From positions 372,001 through 436,000 of the forward strand of contig JAPLLG010000013.1 in the NCBI GenBank assembly GCA_026387665.1: a DNA stretch of 64,000 nt, given 5' to 3'. Position 1 is the stretch's first letter. Each line of letters opens with the position of its first letter. The notes beneath the pieces were generated by a model. It saw only the letters and a program-made list of their open reading frames with translations. It was not told the DNA's origin and did no database searches. Of this stretch, positions 55,534 through 63,250 are shown one piece after another. Made by a program: the position numbers and the translations under genes. This DNA is from Nitrospirota bacterium (lineage in GTDB: Bacteria > Nitrospirota > Nitrospiria > Nitrospirales > Nitrospiraceae).

Positions 55534-56088
55534 CTACGGTTGTTCCGCCAGAATCGTAAACCGCATCGTGCCCATCAAGCTCATCTCGTTGATCTCTTCT
55601 CCCACGTGAATTTCCACTCTGTATCGGCCGGGCTGCCATCTGGTTTGCGGAGGGGAGAGGGTGAGGTAGCCGCTTTCGTCTTCCAGCGCGATGTGCATGG
55701 CATCTTGTCCGATCATCAAGGCCGGGTCGAGGCCTGCCACCGTTTCCGGGAAGAGCCGTCCGAACACCTGGAACCCCTGATAATGCTGGTGGAGGTGAAA
55801 GACGATGAAGATGGTTGGAGTGTCGGGGCGGAACCGGTCAGTCGGTTTGACCGGCACGATTTCGTGCGTACGGCGAAAGCCGAGCTCCTCGTCGAATCCT
55901 TCCGCCATTGTAATGGAGAGGAAGAGACCCTGCGGAGGGGCATCGAAGTCGTAGGGAATGGCGTCTTGGGGGCGGTTCTGGAAATCAGGAATGGGAGGAT
56001 TCTTGGTGATCGGCAGCTCCGCCGCCTGGGCGGCGGTTCCCGCTAGGTTACAGAAGACTATACAGAGCGCGATGAAAAAGACAGGCAT
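55534..56088 (-). CDS. Exported protein of unknown function
   Basis: No family recognised with confidence. The 184-residue product has a signal peptide (PVFFIALCIVFCNLAGTAAQA). The mature part appears to be beta-sandwich: TIFIVFHLHQHYQGFQVFGRLFPETV and TRWQPGRYRVEIHVGEEINEM resemble a small carbohydrate- or protein-binding domain. ATG 56088 is chosen; the upstream start is TTG only. It is 92 bp upstream of the GT2 gene on the same strand and could share its transcript. Confidence 0.7.
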   Translation of the reverse strand: MPVFFIALCIVFCNLAGTAAQAAELPITKNPPIPDFQNRPQDAIPYDFDAPPQGLFLSITMAEGFDEELGFRRTHEIVPVKPTDRFRPDTPTIFIVFHLHQHYQGFQVFGRLFPETVAGLDPALMIGQDAMHIALEDESGYLTLSPPQTRWQPGRYRVEIHVGEEINEMSLMGTMRFTILAEQP

Positions 56089-56234
56089 GGTTGTTTTCGT
56101 ACACCGGTCGATGGGAGCTGTCAAGGAGAAGGGGAGGCCGTTGTGGTCAAGGAGCGCCCGTTGCGGCTGTTTCCCGCCATCTGCTAGAATCCGCGCTTCT
56201 CGCCCAGCTCATGGGCTCCAACCAGGATTCTATT

Positions 56235-57677
56235 ATGTTGCAAGACGCAGACGCCTTACCGCAGCTCATCGGCGACTATAAGCCGGTCGATCAATGGCAA
56301 GTCCATATCAATACGCTCTTCTATCGCTTCCGGGGCGATCAGATCCGTAGTTTCTACCAAACCTTTGCCTCGGCCGACTATCGGCTCGCCCATGCCCTTG
56401 CGGCAGACTACTTCGAAAAAGTTGTGAAGCGCGACAAAGCGTCAAACGTCAAACGTCAAACGTCAGGCGAGGGGAGTTCGCTTCCATCTCTGACGGTTAT
56501 GGAATGGGGCCCCGGCAACGGCAACCTTGCCGCTTGTTTTTTGAGCCATCTGAAAGTTCTCGATACAGACGGAACGATCTATCCCCGCGTCCGCTATGTG
56601 TTGGTCGATTGGGAGCAGTCGGTGCTCGATGCAGCATTGGCCCATCCATTGCTCGCGCCCCACCGGGGCCAGGTCTCGACCCATCGAGGGACCGTGGATC
56701 GGCTCGAAGGTGTGGCGGATGGGAGCGTGGATCGTATCATCTGCAACGAACTGTGGAACGATCTCCCGACGAAGCTCATGTCGCGCCAGGCGAACGAGAT
56801 TGAAGAAGAGTTTCTGCGGCCGAATTTGAGCGAAGCCCTGCACGCGAAAATTTCCGATTGGGCGACCTTTGTTCGCGCGTTCGACTCCATGGATGTAGAG
56901 ACGCTCAAGGGGTTCCCTCCGTTTCTCGACGATTTGGTGTGGGAGCGGGAATATCGGACGGTCGAATGGAAAGAGGTCCCCTACCGGAAGACGATCACGG
57001 AGTTTCTCAAGCGTATCGATGAGCAAGTGGTGGTTCCCGTGAATATGGGGGCCTATGCCACGATCAAGGAAGCCAAGCGCCTGTTGGCGCGTGATGCGAT
57101 CGGCTTCAGCAGTTTCGACGCGGGCACGGCGGACATGGACGTGCTGAACGATCCGGAGAAGCCCTGCTACGGCCAATTCGGCGGCCAGCAGAGTTTCATG
57201 GTCAACTTCGCGTTGGCGGAAGCGGTGGCCAAACAATTGGAAGCAGGCCCGATGACCATCGAAAGCCAGCGGGAGTTCGTGGGGCGCAGTTTAGGGACCA
57301 ATGTCTTGACCCTCATGGATCTCATCGCCACCCATCCCTCCGCCGGCACGAGAATGGCGCCCTGGGAGCAGGACCGTCTGATGCTCAAGACGCTCCGTGC
57401 CTTGACCGAGACCTACAGCAGTCCCTATGCGCGCCGTCTGGATTTTCCGATTCCGCTGGAGATGCCGCCGGAGGAGCGCGACGTGCTTCAGGCGCTCGTG
57501 TCGGCGCTAAAGCCGACCGGTATTCCTGACACCGTCGCCTATCTGACAGAAGAAGAGTTGACGCTGGCCTCGAAGGATCTCGAAGACATCGGCTACGATC
57601 CCCAGTCGTTCATGATTGCCCTCACCGCGCCGCCGAGTCCGGTCGATTACTTTCACGCTTTCGTCAGCCCTCGCTGA
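56235..57677 (+). CDS. SAM-dependent methyltransferase, MidA/COG1565-like
   Basis: A 480-residue protein with a SAM-binding motif MEWGPGNGNLAACFL near 89-103, then VRYVLVDWEQSVLDAAL and RIICNELWNDLPTKLM, the order seen in MidA-type (NDUFAF7-like) methyltransferases. The substrate is unknown. The start is uncertain: ATG 56235 has a weak AGGA site, ATG 56211 is the alternative. Between the N-terminal helical region and the SAM domain the gene contains a 7-bp repeat array (56440-56467) encoding a Ser/Lys-rich loop. No methylation-system partner lies alongside. Confidence 0.72.
   Translation: MLQDADALPQLIGDYKPVDQWQVHINTLFYRFRGDQIRSFYQTFASADYRLAHALAADYFEKVVKRDKASNVKRQTSGEGSSLPSLTVMEWGPGNGNLAACFLSHLKVLDTDGTIYPRVRYVLVDWEQSVLDAALAHPLLAPHRGQVSTHRGTVDRLEGVADGSVDRIICNELWNDLPTKLMSRQANEIEEEFLRPNLSEALHAKISDWATFVRAFDSMDVETLKGFPPFLDDLVWEREYRTVEWKEVPYRKTITEFLKRIDEQVVVPVNMGAYATIKEAKRLLARDAIGFSSFDAGTADMDVLNDPEKPCYGQFGGQQSFMVNFALAEAVAKQLEAGPMTIESQREFVGRSLGTNVLTLMDLIATHPSAGTRMAPWEQDRLMLKTLRALTETYSSPYARRLDFPIPLEMPPEERDVLQALVSALKPTGIPDTVAYLTEEELTLASKDLEDIGYDPQSFMIALTAPPSPVDYFHAFVSPR
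56440..56467 (+). repeat. 7-bp array inside the methyltransferase gene
   Basis: CGTCAAA three times in perfect tandem (56440-56460) followed by CGTCAGG. It is read in frame as part of a short loop of the encoded protein, since three 7-bp units equal seven codons. Confidence 0.75.
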
Positions 57678-57859
57678 TCCTTGTGTGGAAGACTGCGTTC
57701 TCTCTGAGTTTCTACTTGACTAATCATTTGTTCTTCTATAGCCTTCCCCCCGTTCGGGGAGTGGCTCCTCTCTTTGGCCGGAAAAACGAGTGGAAGTAAT
57801 CTCAATGCAGCGAGACGGTCTGGAAGGGCGAGCAGCGAGCGCTGTCCGTCGGTCTCGCG

Positions 57860-57888
57860 CATTACCTAATCACGCAACACGTATTACG
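57860..57888 (+). repeat. 7-bp array upstream of tatA
   Basis: CATTACC, then an 8-bp TAATCACG, CAACACG and TATTACG, with the (C/T)ACG ends falling at 7-bp intervals at 57871, 57878 and 57885. It occupies the last part of the 219-bp gap between the methyltransferase and tatA; the rest of that gap shows a CCCCGTTCGGGG hairpin-like stretch near 57748 and nothing else clear. Confidence 0.5.
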
Positions 57889-57896
57889 AGGCACTG

Positions 57897-58160
57897 ATGT
57901 TTGGATCATTCGGATGGATGGAATTAGTGCTGATTCTGGTCATTGTGTTGATCATTTTTGGCGCCGGCAAGATTCCGCAGTTGGGTGAAGGGCTCGGGAA
58001 GGCGATTAAAGGATTCAAGAAGAGCATCCACGAGGCTGATGCCATCGACGTGACGCCTCCTCCGTCCGATGCGCCGGAGGCGCAGCCGACTCAGATCGCA
58101 CAAGCGGCCCAGCAGACGGCGGCCCCGGTTGAAGCAGCGCAGCAGATCAAGCAGGGCTAG
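57897..58160 (+). CDS. tatA: TatA/E family twin-arginine translocase subunit
   Basis: An 87-residue TatA: short N-terminal membrane helix (WMELVLILVIVLIIFGAGKIPQLGEGLGKAIKGFKKS) with the conserved FG and PxLG hinge and amphipathic helix, then an acidic/Ala-Gln-rich tail. TatA oligomers form the export pore for folded proteins. No tatC is in the window. A second TatA-type gene follows after 90 bp. Confidence 0.95.
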   Translation: MFGSFGWMELVLILVIVLIIFGAGKIPQLGEGLGKAIKGFKKSIHEADAIDVTPPPSDAPEAQPTQIAQAAQQTAAPVEAAQQIKQG

Positions 58161-58172
58161 AGCCGCAGTGAA

Positions 58173-58241
58173 CCGTGATGCGTGTGAGGGTAGAATCTCA
58201 ACAGCGGCCACTGATCACCCCTCACCTCTTACCCATCACGG
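58173..58241. repeat. 7-bp-periodic palindrome between the two tat genes
   Basis: CCGTGATG (58173-58180) is the complement of CATCACGG (58234-58241). The right side is four units in exact register from 58213 to 58240, beginning GATCACC and CCTCACC and ending CATCACG. The left side carries matching units (CGTGATG, then GTGAGGG). This is the clearest example of the 7-bp class arranged as a palindrome. Confidence 0.75.
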
Positions 58242-58250
58242 GATTGCAAC

Positions 58251-58550
58251 ATGTTCGGATTGGGCGCCGGCGAAATTCTCATTATTCTGGTGATTGCATT
58301 CTTGCTGTTCGGCCCCAAGCAGCTGCCTGAAGTCGGTCGCCAGGTCGGGAAAGCGGTGAAGGGCTTCAAGGAAACGGCGGAAGACCTGCGTAAGTCGGTG
58401 GAGCCGGAACTGAACATGATCCAGCAGGAAGTGAAGATGGTCGAGCAGGACTTTCAATCCTCGATTAAAGACGCAGAGGAGCAGATCAATTCTGCCGGAC
58501 AAAAAGCCGAACAGGGCACGGGGCTGACGAACCAGTCGGGCCAATCTTAG
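58251..58550 (+). CDS. Second TatA/TatB-type translocase subunit
   Basis: A 99-residue protein with N-terminal GAGEILIILVIAFLLFGPKQLPEVGRQVGKAVKGFKETAEDL, a Tat membrane helix, GPxxLP hinge and amphipathic helix. A longer coiled acidic tail (VEPELNMIQQEVKMVEQDFQSS) gives it a TatB flavour. It and tatA both have Phe-Gly near the helix end. Together they may supply the TatA- and TatB-like functions, with TatC elsewhere. Confidence 0.9.
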   Translation: MFGLGAGEILIILVIAFLLFGPKQLPEVGRQVGKAVKGFKETAEDLRKSVEPELNMIQQEVKMVEQDFQSSIKDAEEQINSAGQKAEQGTGLTNQSGQS

Positions 58551-58554
58551 AAGA

Positions 58555-58587
58555 AGTGATGAGTGAGAAGTGATCAGTGATGGGTGG
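58555..58587 (+). repeat. 7-bp array after the second tat gene
   Basis: AGTGATG, then three more units of the form AGTGANN in exact 7-bp register (58555-58582) and a partial GGTGG. It starts 5 bp after the stop codon. Confidence 0.75.
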
Positions 58588-58639
58588 ACGGCTAAGAGAC
58601 TGAGTCAAAATTAAAAAAATACTTGTCATAATCATCGGG

Positions 58640-58689
58640 TTAGGGCAGATTAGGCAAAGTTAGAGTAGGTTAATGCAGGTTGAGGAAGG
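58640..58689 (+). repeat. Five-unit 10-bp periodic array upstream of the porin
   Basis: Units begin TTAG, TTAG, TTAG, TTAA and TTGA at 58640, 58650, 58660, 58670 and 58680, exactly 10 bp apart; the first is TTAGGGCAGA. Unit bodies are G/A-rich and differ. It lies downstream of an A-rich stretch and a TTGTCA (58624-58629) with no good -10 box, 153 bp before the porin start. Confidence 0.65.
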
Positions 58690-58842
58690 ATGGGGAGCCG
58701 TGGGCACAACGGTTTTTCAGGCCAGAGCAGTGATGAAAGAGAGTGAGTCAATGACCGTGCAGGCAGTTGGATGTCAAGTCGGCAGCGCAGCGCCGGAACG
58801 TGCACCGGTGGCGGCTGTTATCCAATCAACAGGAGGAACGCT

Positions 58843-60531
58843 ATGAGAAGTATCCAGGGACGGATGGGGTGGGCCGGTATGGCCACCTTCTTCAGTGCGG
58901 CCGTCATGGCCACGGGCATGTCATTCGTGACGGCCCCGGCCCAAGCCGCGTTTGAATTGCCGGAAGGTGAGAAGATCACCAACGTGCCGGCCATTCCTCG
59001 CGCGATCCCGCAGAAGGAAGCCTACGAACTCTACGATCCCAAGATCGGCAAGAATTTCGACCTCAAGAACTTCTGGCTCCGCGCCGATCTGCGCGTGAGG
59101 CCGGAAATGCGGAACAACACCTGCTTCGGCAGCAACATGAGCGGTACAGCCGGTGCCTGTAACGCCAGAAACACGAACACGACTGCGAATGGAACCAAAG
59201 GACAGCAAAACGATCAGTTCACGCAGCAGATGACCCGGTTGGGTATCGGCTACGATGTGTCGCCGGATGTGAACTTCTACATGGAGCTCATCAATTCGTC
59301 CACCTGGGGCACCAACAGTGCTACCGGCAACGGCACCGCTGCCGGAGCAAACGGGGGCGCGGCTGATCCCTCCTTGAACCACGGCACCGTGGGCGTGCGG
59401 GCAGCCTACATGCTGGTCCGCAATTTTGCGGGCGTGCAGGGTTTGAGCGTGAAGGCTGGTCGCCAATACATCGTGTTCGGCAACCACTCCCTGTTTGGCC
59501 ACTTCGATTGGGCCAATACGGGATTCTCCCATGACGGTATCATGTTGAATTACAGCACCAAGTCCTTTGACACCTACCTCGGCTGGTTCCGTACCTCGGA
59601 AGGGGACATGAATCAGGGGGCACCGACTGGTTCGGTCCAGACGAACACGGTTGGCGCCGCCAATGGCGGCGGTTCGAGTGGCGATGCCAATATGTTCATT
59701 TTCTACAATCAGATCAAGTCTGTCCCCGGATTCCTGATCGAGCCCTATTACATTTTGTATGCTAATAGTGCAGTCTTCAACAATAATGCAGGAACCCAGG
59801 TCAATGCTGGGGCGGGCATTGGAACGGCGAAGCATTCCAATCAGATCCGCCATACGGTTGGTAACAGGATCGAAATGCGCAAGGGCAATTTCGATGCGAC
59901 CAACGAATTGGTCTACCAGTTTGGTTCAATGGGTGATCAGATGAATGCAGTTGCCGACCAGAACACCGACGGTAAGCGGAACCTGCATATTAACGCCTGG
60001 GCCACCAGAAACTGGATCGGCTATACCCATTACCAGTCATCCTGGAAGCCACGGTTGGCTTTCAACTTCGACTATGCCTCGGGCGATGGACGTGCGCAGT
60101 GCGGCGCCGGCTTACAAGGGACTTGTAAGAGTGCAAATACGTTTGAGAACTTGTTCCCGACGAACCACATCCACATGGGTTACATGGACGTCCAAGCCTG
60201 GAAGAACATGATGAGCCCTTCGATCAACTTCCAAGCAAGGCCGACCAAGGATGACCATATCGAGATTTGGGCGACCAGCCTGAACCTGGCCAACAAGGAA
60301 GACAACTGGTACCGTGGCAGCCAGGGCGCCTATGTCTATTCGAAGGTGGGGAACACCAAGACGCACATCGGTGACGAATTGGACGTGGCCTACACGCACA
60401 TGTTCATGGATGGCAAGCTGGCCTTCCAGGCTGCCTATGGCCACCTCTTTGCTGGCGGCTATATCGCGGAGAACCTGGGCACGAGCAGAGGCCAGGATTG
60501 GGCCTATGCGCAGCTCTGGGTGAATTTCTAA
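58843..60531 (+). CDS. Outer-membrane porin, probable alginate-export (AlgE-like) family
   Basis: A 562-residue protein with a signal peptide (about 1-35, cleavage after PAQA) and a beta-barrel character. The C-terminus ends in Phe (YAQLWVNF), and there are repeated amphipathic strands with aromatic girdles (GLSVKAGRQYIVFGN, FDTYLGWFRTSEGD, KPRLAFNFDYASGDG, DELDVAYTHMFMDGKLAFQAAYGHLFAGGY). The GRQ...SGD pattern fits the alginate-export domain, which is abundant in Nitrospira. Function is probably passage of small polar compounds. ATG 58843 has a strong AGGAGG site; the frame is open from 58771. Confidence 0.85.
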   Translation: MRSIQGRMGWAGMATFFSAAVMATGMSFVTAPAQAAFELPEGEKITNVPAIPRAIPQKEAYELYDPKIGKNFDLKNFWLRADLRVRPEMRNNTCFGSNMSGTAGACNARNTNTTANGTKGQQNDQFTQQMTRLGIGYDVSPDVNFYMELINSSTWGTNSATGNGTAAGANGGAADPSLNHGTVGVRAAYMLVRNFAGVQGLSVKAGRQYIVFGNHSLFGHFDWANTGFSHDGIMLNYSTKSFDTYLGWFRTSEGDMNQGAPTGSVQTNTVGAANGGGSSGDANMFIFYNQIKSVPGFLIEPYYILYANSAVFNNNAGTQVNAGAGIGTAKHSNQIRHTVGNRIEMRKGNFDATNELVYQFGSMGDQMNAVADQNTDGKRNLHINAWATRNWIGYTHYQSSWKPRLAFNFDYASGDGRAQCGAGLQGTCKSANTFENLFPTNHIHMGYMDVQAWKNMMSPSINFQARPTKDDHIEIWATSLNLANKEDNWYRGSQGAYVYSKVGNTKTHIGDELDVAYTHMFMDGKLAFQAAYGHLFAGGYIAENLGTSRGQDWAYAQLWVNF

Positions 60532-60551
60532 GAAGAACTCGAACAGTATAA

Positions 60552-60580
60552 GCAGGGCCGGGAGGATCTCCCGGCCCTGC
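60552..60580 (+). terminator. Hairpin downstream of porin
   Basis: GCAGGGCCGGGAG (60552-60564) pairs perfectly with CTCCCGGCCCTGC (60568-60580), 13 bp with a 3-base loop. An A-run rather than T-run follows, so it is likely an RNA-stabilising hairpin or a terminator for the opposite direction. Confidence 0.7.
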
Positions 60581-60590
60581 TCAAAAAAGA

Positions 60591-60627
60591 AAGCCCCGCC
60601 GGGAGACCCCCGGCGGGGCTTCTTTTT
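60591..60627 (+). terminator. Main terminator of the porin gene
   Basis: AAGCCCCGCCGGG (60591-60603) pairs with CCCGGCGGGGCTT (60609-60621), followed by CTTTTT to 60627. With the preceding A-run it works in both directions. The two hairpins in series suggest the porin is strongly expressed and well insulated from recQ. Confidence 0.9.
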
Positions 60628-60640
60628 GCCTTGTCGTTGG

Positions 60641-60669
60641 TTGCCGATGCTCCGTTAGTCGTCTATACT
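60641..60669 (+). promoter_or_regulatory. Candidate recQ promoter
   Basis: TTGCCG (60641-60646), 17-bp spacer, TATACT (60664-60669), five of six matches at the -10 box. It lies after the porin terminator. It places the transcript start near 60676, downstream of the TTG at 60631. Confidence 0.55.
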
Positions 60670-60717
60670 CAAACCGGTCCTACGATCCATCACCATCGCT
60701 TTTCCAATCAACTTCCA

Positions 60718-62580
60718 GTGGACGATTTAACTAAACAACTTAGCGAACGGTTCGGCTTTGCGACGTTTCGGCCTGGCCAAGAAGAGGTCATTCGCGCCGT
60801 GCTGGCCGGGCGTGACGCCATGACGGTCATGCCCACAGGACAGGGGAAATCCCTGTGTTATCAGCTGCCTGCGACCATCTTGCCGGGGTTGACCCTGGTG
60901 ATTTCTCCCCTCATTGCCCTGATGCAAGATCAGGTGGCTAGCCTAAAACAGCGAGGGATCAAAGCGGCGGCGTTTCACTCTGGCCTCACAGGCTCTGAGA
61001 AGCACCGGGTAATTCAGGATCTCCATCAGAAGCGGCTTCAGTTGCTCTATCTGGCGCCTGAACGGATGCAGCATGATGAATTTCTCCAGCTCCTGCGCAG
61101 TCTCTGGGTCTCCTTGCTGGTGGTCGATGAAGCCCATTGCATCTCCCAATGGGGGCACGATTTCAGGCCTGATTATCTCAAGATCGGCCGCCTCCGCCAG
61201 GAATTGACCAATCCTCCCTGTCTTGCCCTGACCGCCACTGCCACGACCCGCGTGCAAATCGATCTTTGCAAGCGTCTGTCCCTCCGCGATCCGCTCCGGT
61301 TGGTCACAGGCTTCCGCCGGCCCAATCTTGCCCTGTCCGTCCGTCTCTGTCAGTCCCGCCAGGAGAAGCTGGCGACGTTGGAGCGGTTGGTTCGCGAGAG
61401 GGAGAAGGGCACGATCCTGGTCTATTGCGCCACGCGTCGGGCGACCGAAGAGGTCGCGGATTGGCTGGGACAGTCTCATCAATCGGTCGGCTACTACCAT
61501 GCAGGTCTCTCGGATGAGGAACGGCAGCTCGTGCATCACGACTTCCGCCGTGGGACTGTGAGGATTTTAGCTGCGACCAATGCCTTCGGCATGGGGATCG
61601 ATAAGTCGGATGTCCGGCTGGTCGTCCATTTCGATATTCCTGGAAGTGTGGAGGCCTATTATCAAGAGGTCGGGCGGGCCGGCCGCGATGGACAGCCGGC
61701 GGCCTGCGTCTTGTTGTTCCATGAGCGGGATCTGGCCACGCAGGAATATTTCATTCAACTGGCGGCAAAGGACCCGGAAGGCTCAGACCGAGCAGTGCGG
61801 ATGAGGACGCTACTCCAAGAGATGCTGGGGTATGTGTCCATATCGACCTGCCGGCAACTGGCGATTCTCGATTATTTCAGCGATGAAGCAGAGAAGGCCT
61901 TGGGCCCCTGCGGTCTTTGCGATCGCTGTGTGGCTCCGGTGCAACAGGTGAGGCGGGAGGCTTCCTGCGATGACGCGGCTTCCGCGAAGGCGGTCTTGGC
62001 GACCGTGTCCTGGTGCGGGGGGCGGTTCGGTGTGAGCCGTATCGTCGAGGTTCTCCGGGGCAGCCGCTCGAAAGCGTTGTTGGCCTTTGGCGGGGAAAGC
62101 TGTCCTACGTACGGAATGTGTCGTGCGCTGTCGAAGCCATCCGTGACCAGCCTAGTGAAGGGGCTGATCGAGTCAGGCTATCTTCAGGTCGAAGGGGCGG
62201 AGTATCCCACGATCGATGTGACAAGCAAAGGGCAGGAGGTCTTGCAGGGGGCCGGTGCCGTCACGCTGAACGTTGTGGAGGAGCGCCAGAGAGAGGCGCC
62301 GGTGAAGAAGCTATCCCGCGAGAAGGCTGCGGCCACGGCGGCTCTTCCAGCATCGCCGGTGGACCAACAACTGTTTGACCGGCTCCGGAAACTTCGTACG
62401 GAGCTGGCAGAGGAAGAGGATGTCGCGCCGTTTGTGATTTTTCACGACAAGACCTTGAAGGCCATCGCCAGCCACATGCCTGCGACGCCTGCTGCCCTGT
62501 TGGAAGTTCCAGGGATCGGTGAGCTGAAGGCGGAACGGTATGGCAGGCGGGTGCTGGCAGTGGTGAATGGGGAGAGATAG
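60718..62580 (+). CDS. recQ: ATP-dependent DNA helicase RecQ
   Basis: 3'-5' DNA helicase for recombination and fork repair. FGFATFRPGQEEVIRAVLAGRD is the Q-motif region, MPTGQGKSLCYQLPA the Walker A (near 40-46), VVDEAHCISQWGHDFRPDY the DEAH box (137-140). The C-terminal RecA lobe has ATNAFGMGIDKSDVR and QEVGRAGRDG. The RQC zinc site has CGLCDRC near 398, and a C-terminal HRDC domain (QQLFDRLRKLRTELAEEE to LLEVPGIGELKAERYG) is present. The frame opens at TTG 60631, but the likely promoter lies inside that region, so GTG 60718 is preferred; neither has a clear ribosome-binding site. Confidence 0.94.
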   Translation: MDDLTKQLSERFGFATFRPGQEEVIRAVLAGRDAMTVMPTGQGKSLCYQLPATILPGLTLVISPLIALMQDQVASLKQRGIKAAAFHSGLTGSEKHRVIQDLHQKRLQLLYLAPERMQHDEFLQLLRSLWVSLLVVDEAHCISQWGHDFRPDYLKIGRLRQELTNPPCLALTATATTRVQIDLCKRLSLRDPLRLVTGFRRPNLALSVRLCQSRQEKLATLERLVREREKGTILVYCATRRATEEVADWLGQSHQSVGYYHAGLSDEERQLVHHDFRRGTVRILAATNAFGMGIDKSDVRLVVHFDIPGSVEAYYQEVGRAGRDGQPAACVLLFHERDLATQEYFIQLAAKDPEGSDRAVRMRTLLQEMLGYVSISTCRQLAILDYFSDEAEKALGPCGLCDRCVAPVQQVRREASCDDAASAKAVLATVSWCGGRFGVSRIVEVLRGSRSKALLAFGGESCPTYGMCRALSKPSVTSLVKGLIESGYLQVEGAEYPTIDVTSKGQEVLQGAGAVTLNVVEERQREAPVKKLSREKAAATAALPASPVDQQLFDRLRKLRTELAEEEDVAPFVIFHDKTLKAIASHMPATPAALLEVPGIGELKAERYGRRVLAVVNGER

Positions 62581-62587
62581 CTCTCCG

Positions 62588-63205
62588 TTACGGTAGATTC
62601 CCCGCCTCTGCGAATCGCGCTTGCAGCTCCCCGTACGTCTTTGTCACAGGAAACTGCGGGAACTCCTTGGGCAGGTGATCCGGCGGACAGAAGAAGAACC
62701 CCGCGTGGGCCTCTCCTAACATGGCCGTGTCGTTGTAGGCATCGCCTGCTGCCAGGACGTGAAAGTTGAGAGACTTGAAGGCCGCCACTGAATGTTTCTT
62801 CTGGTTCTGCATCCGCATGTGGAAGTTGACGATGCGGCCTGCTGGATCGATCTCGAGTTGATTGCAGAAGAGCGCCGGGAATCCCAGTTGGCGCATCAAG
62901 GGATAGGCGAACTGATAGAAGGTGTCGGATAGGATGATGACCTGGCAGCGCTCGCGAATCCAGGAGACAAAGTCGATGGCTCCTTCCAGCGGGCCCATTT
63001 TGTCGATGACCTGTTGGATATCGTGAATGGTGAGCTTGTGCTCATCCAGAATAGCCAGGCGCCGTTTCATCAGGGCATTGTAATCCGGCATCTCGCGGGT
63101 GGTGATCTTCAATTCCTCAATGCCGGTCTTGAGCGCGACGTTGATCCAGATCTCCGGCACCAAGACTCCTTCTAAATCTAAACAGACGATGACGGGGCTC
63201 TTCAT
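62588..63205 (-). CDS. thrH: ThrH: phosphoserine phosphatase / homoserine phosphotransferase
   Basis: A 205-residue HAD-family protein closely matching ThrH: CLDLEGVLVPEIWINVALKTGI, PDYNALMKRRLAILDEH, VIILSDTFYQFAYPLMRQLGFP, AFKSLNFHVLAAGDAYNDTAMLGEAHAG, EFPQFPV. Catalytic positions are intact: D10 and E12 (motif I), S93 (motif II), K143 (motif III), D154 and D158 (motif IV). Pseudomonas ThrH hydrolyses phosphoserine and can transfer its phosphate to homoserine, feeding threonine synthase. ATG 63205 has an AAGGAG site 10 bp before it. It follows the cysteine-cluster gene by 45 bp. Confidence 0.93.
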   Translation of the reverse strand: MKSPVIVCLDLEGVLVPEIWINVALKTGIEELKITTREMPDYNALMKRRLAILDEHKLTIHDIQQVIDKMGPLEGAIDFVSWIRERCQVIILSDTFYQFAYPLMRQLGFPALFCNQLEIDPAGRIVNFHMRMQNQKKHSVAAFKSLNFHVLAAGDAYNDTAMLGEAHAGFFFCPPDHLPKEFPQFPVTKTYGELQARFAEAGNLP

Positions 63206-63250
63206 GTCGTCGCTTCTCCTTCTCAAGTAGACAATTAACGAGGGACGAGT

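Noticed and set aside
58555-58689. CRISPR-like short repeats
   Set aside because: Units are 7 or 10 bp with no spacers and no cas genes nearby, so they do not form a CRISPR array.
58921-59853. 310-codon minus-strand frame opposite the porin
   Set aside because: Antisense shadow of the porin; no start signals and unlikely composition.
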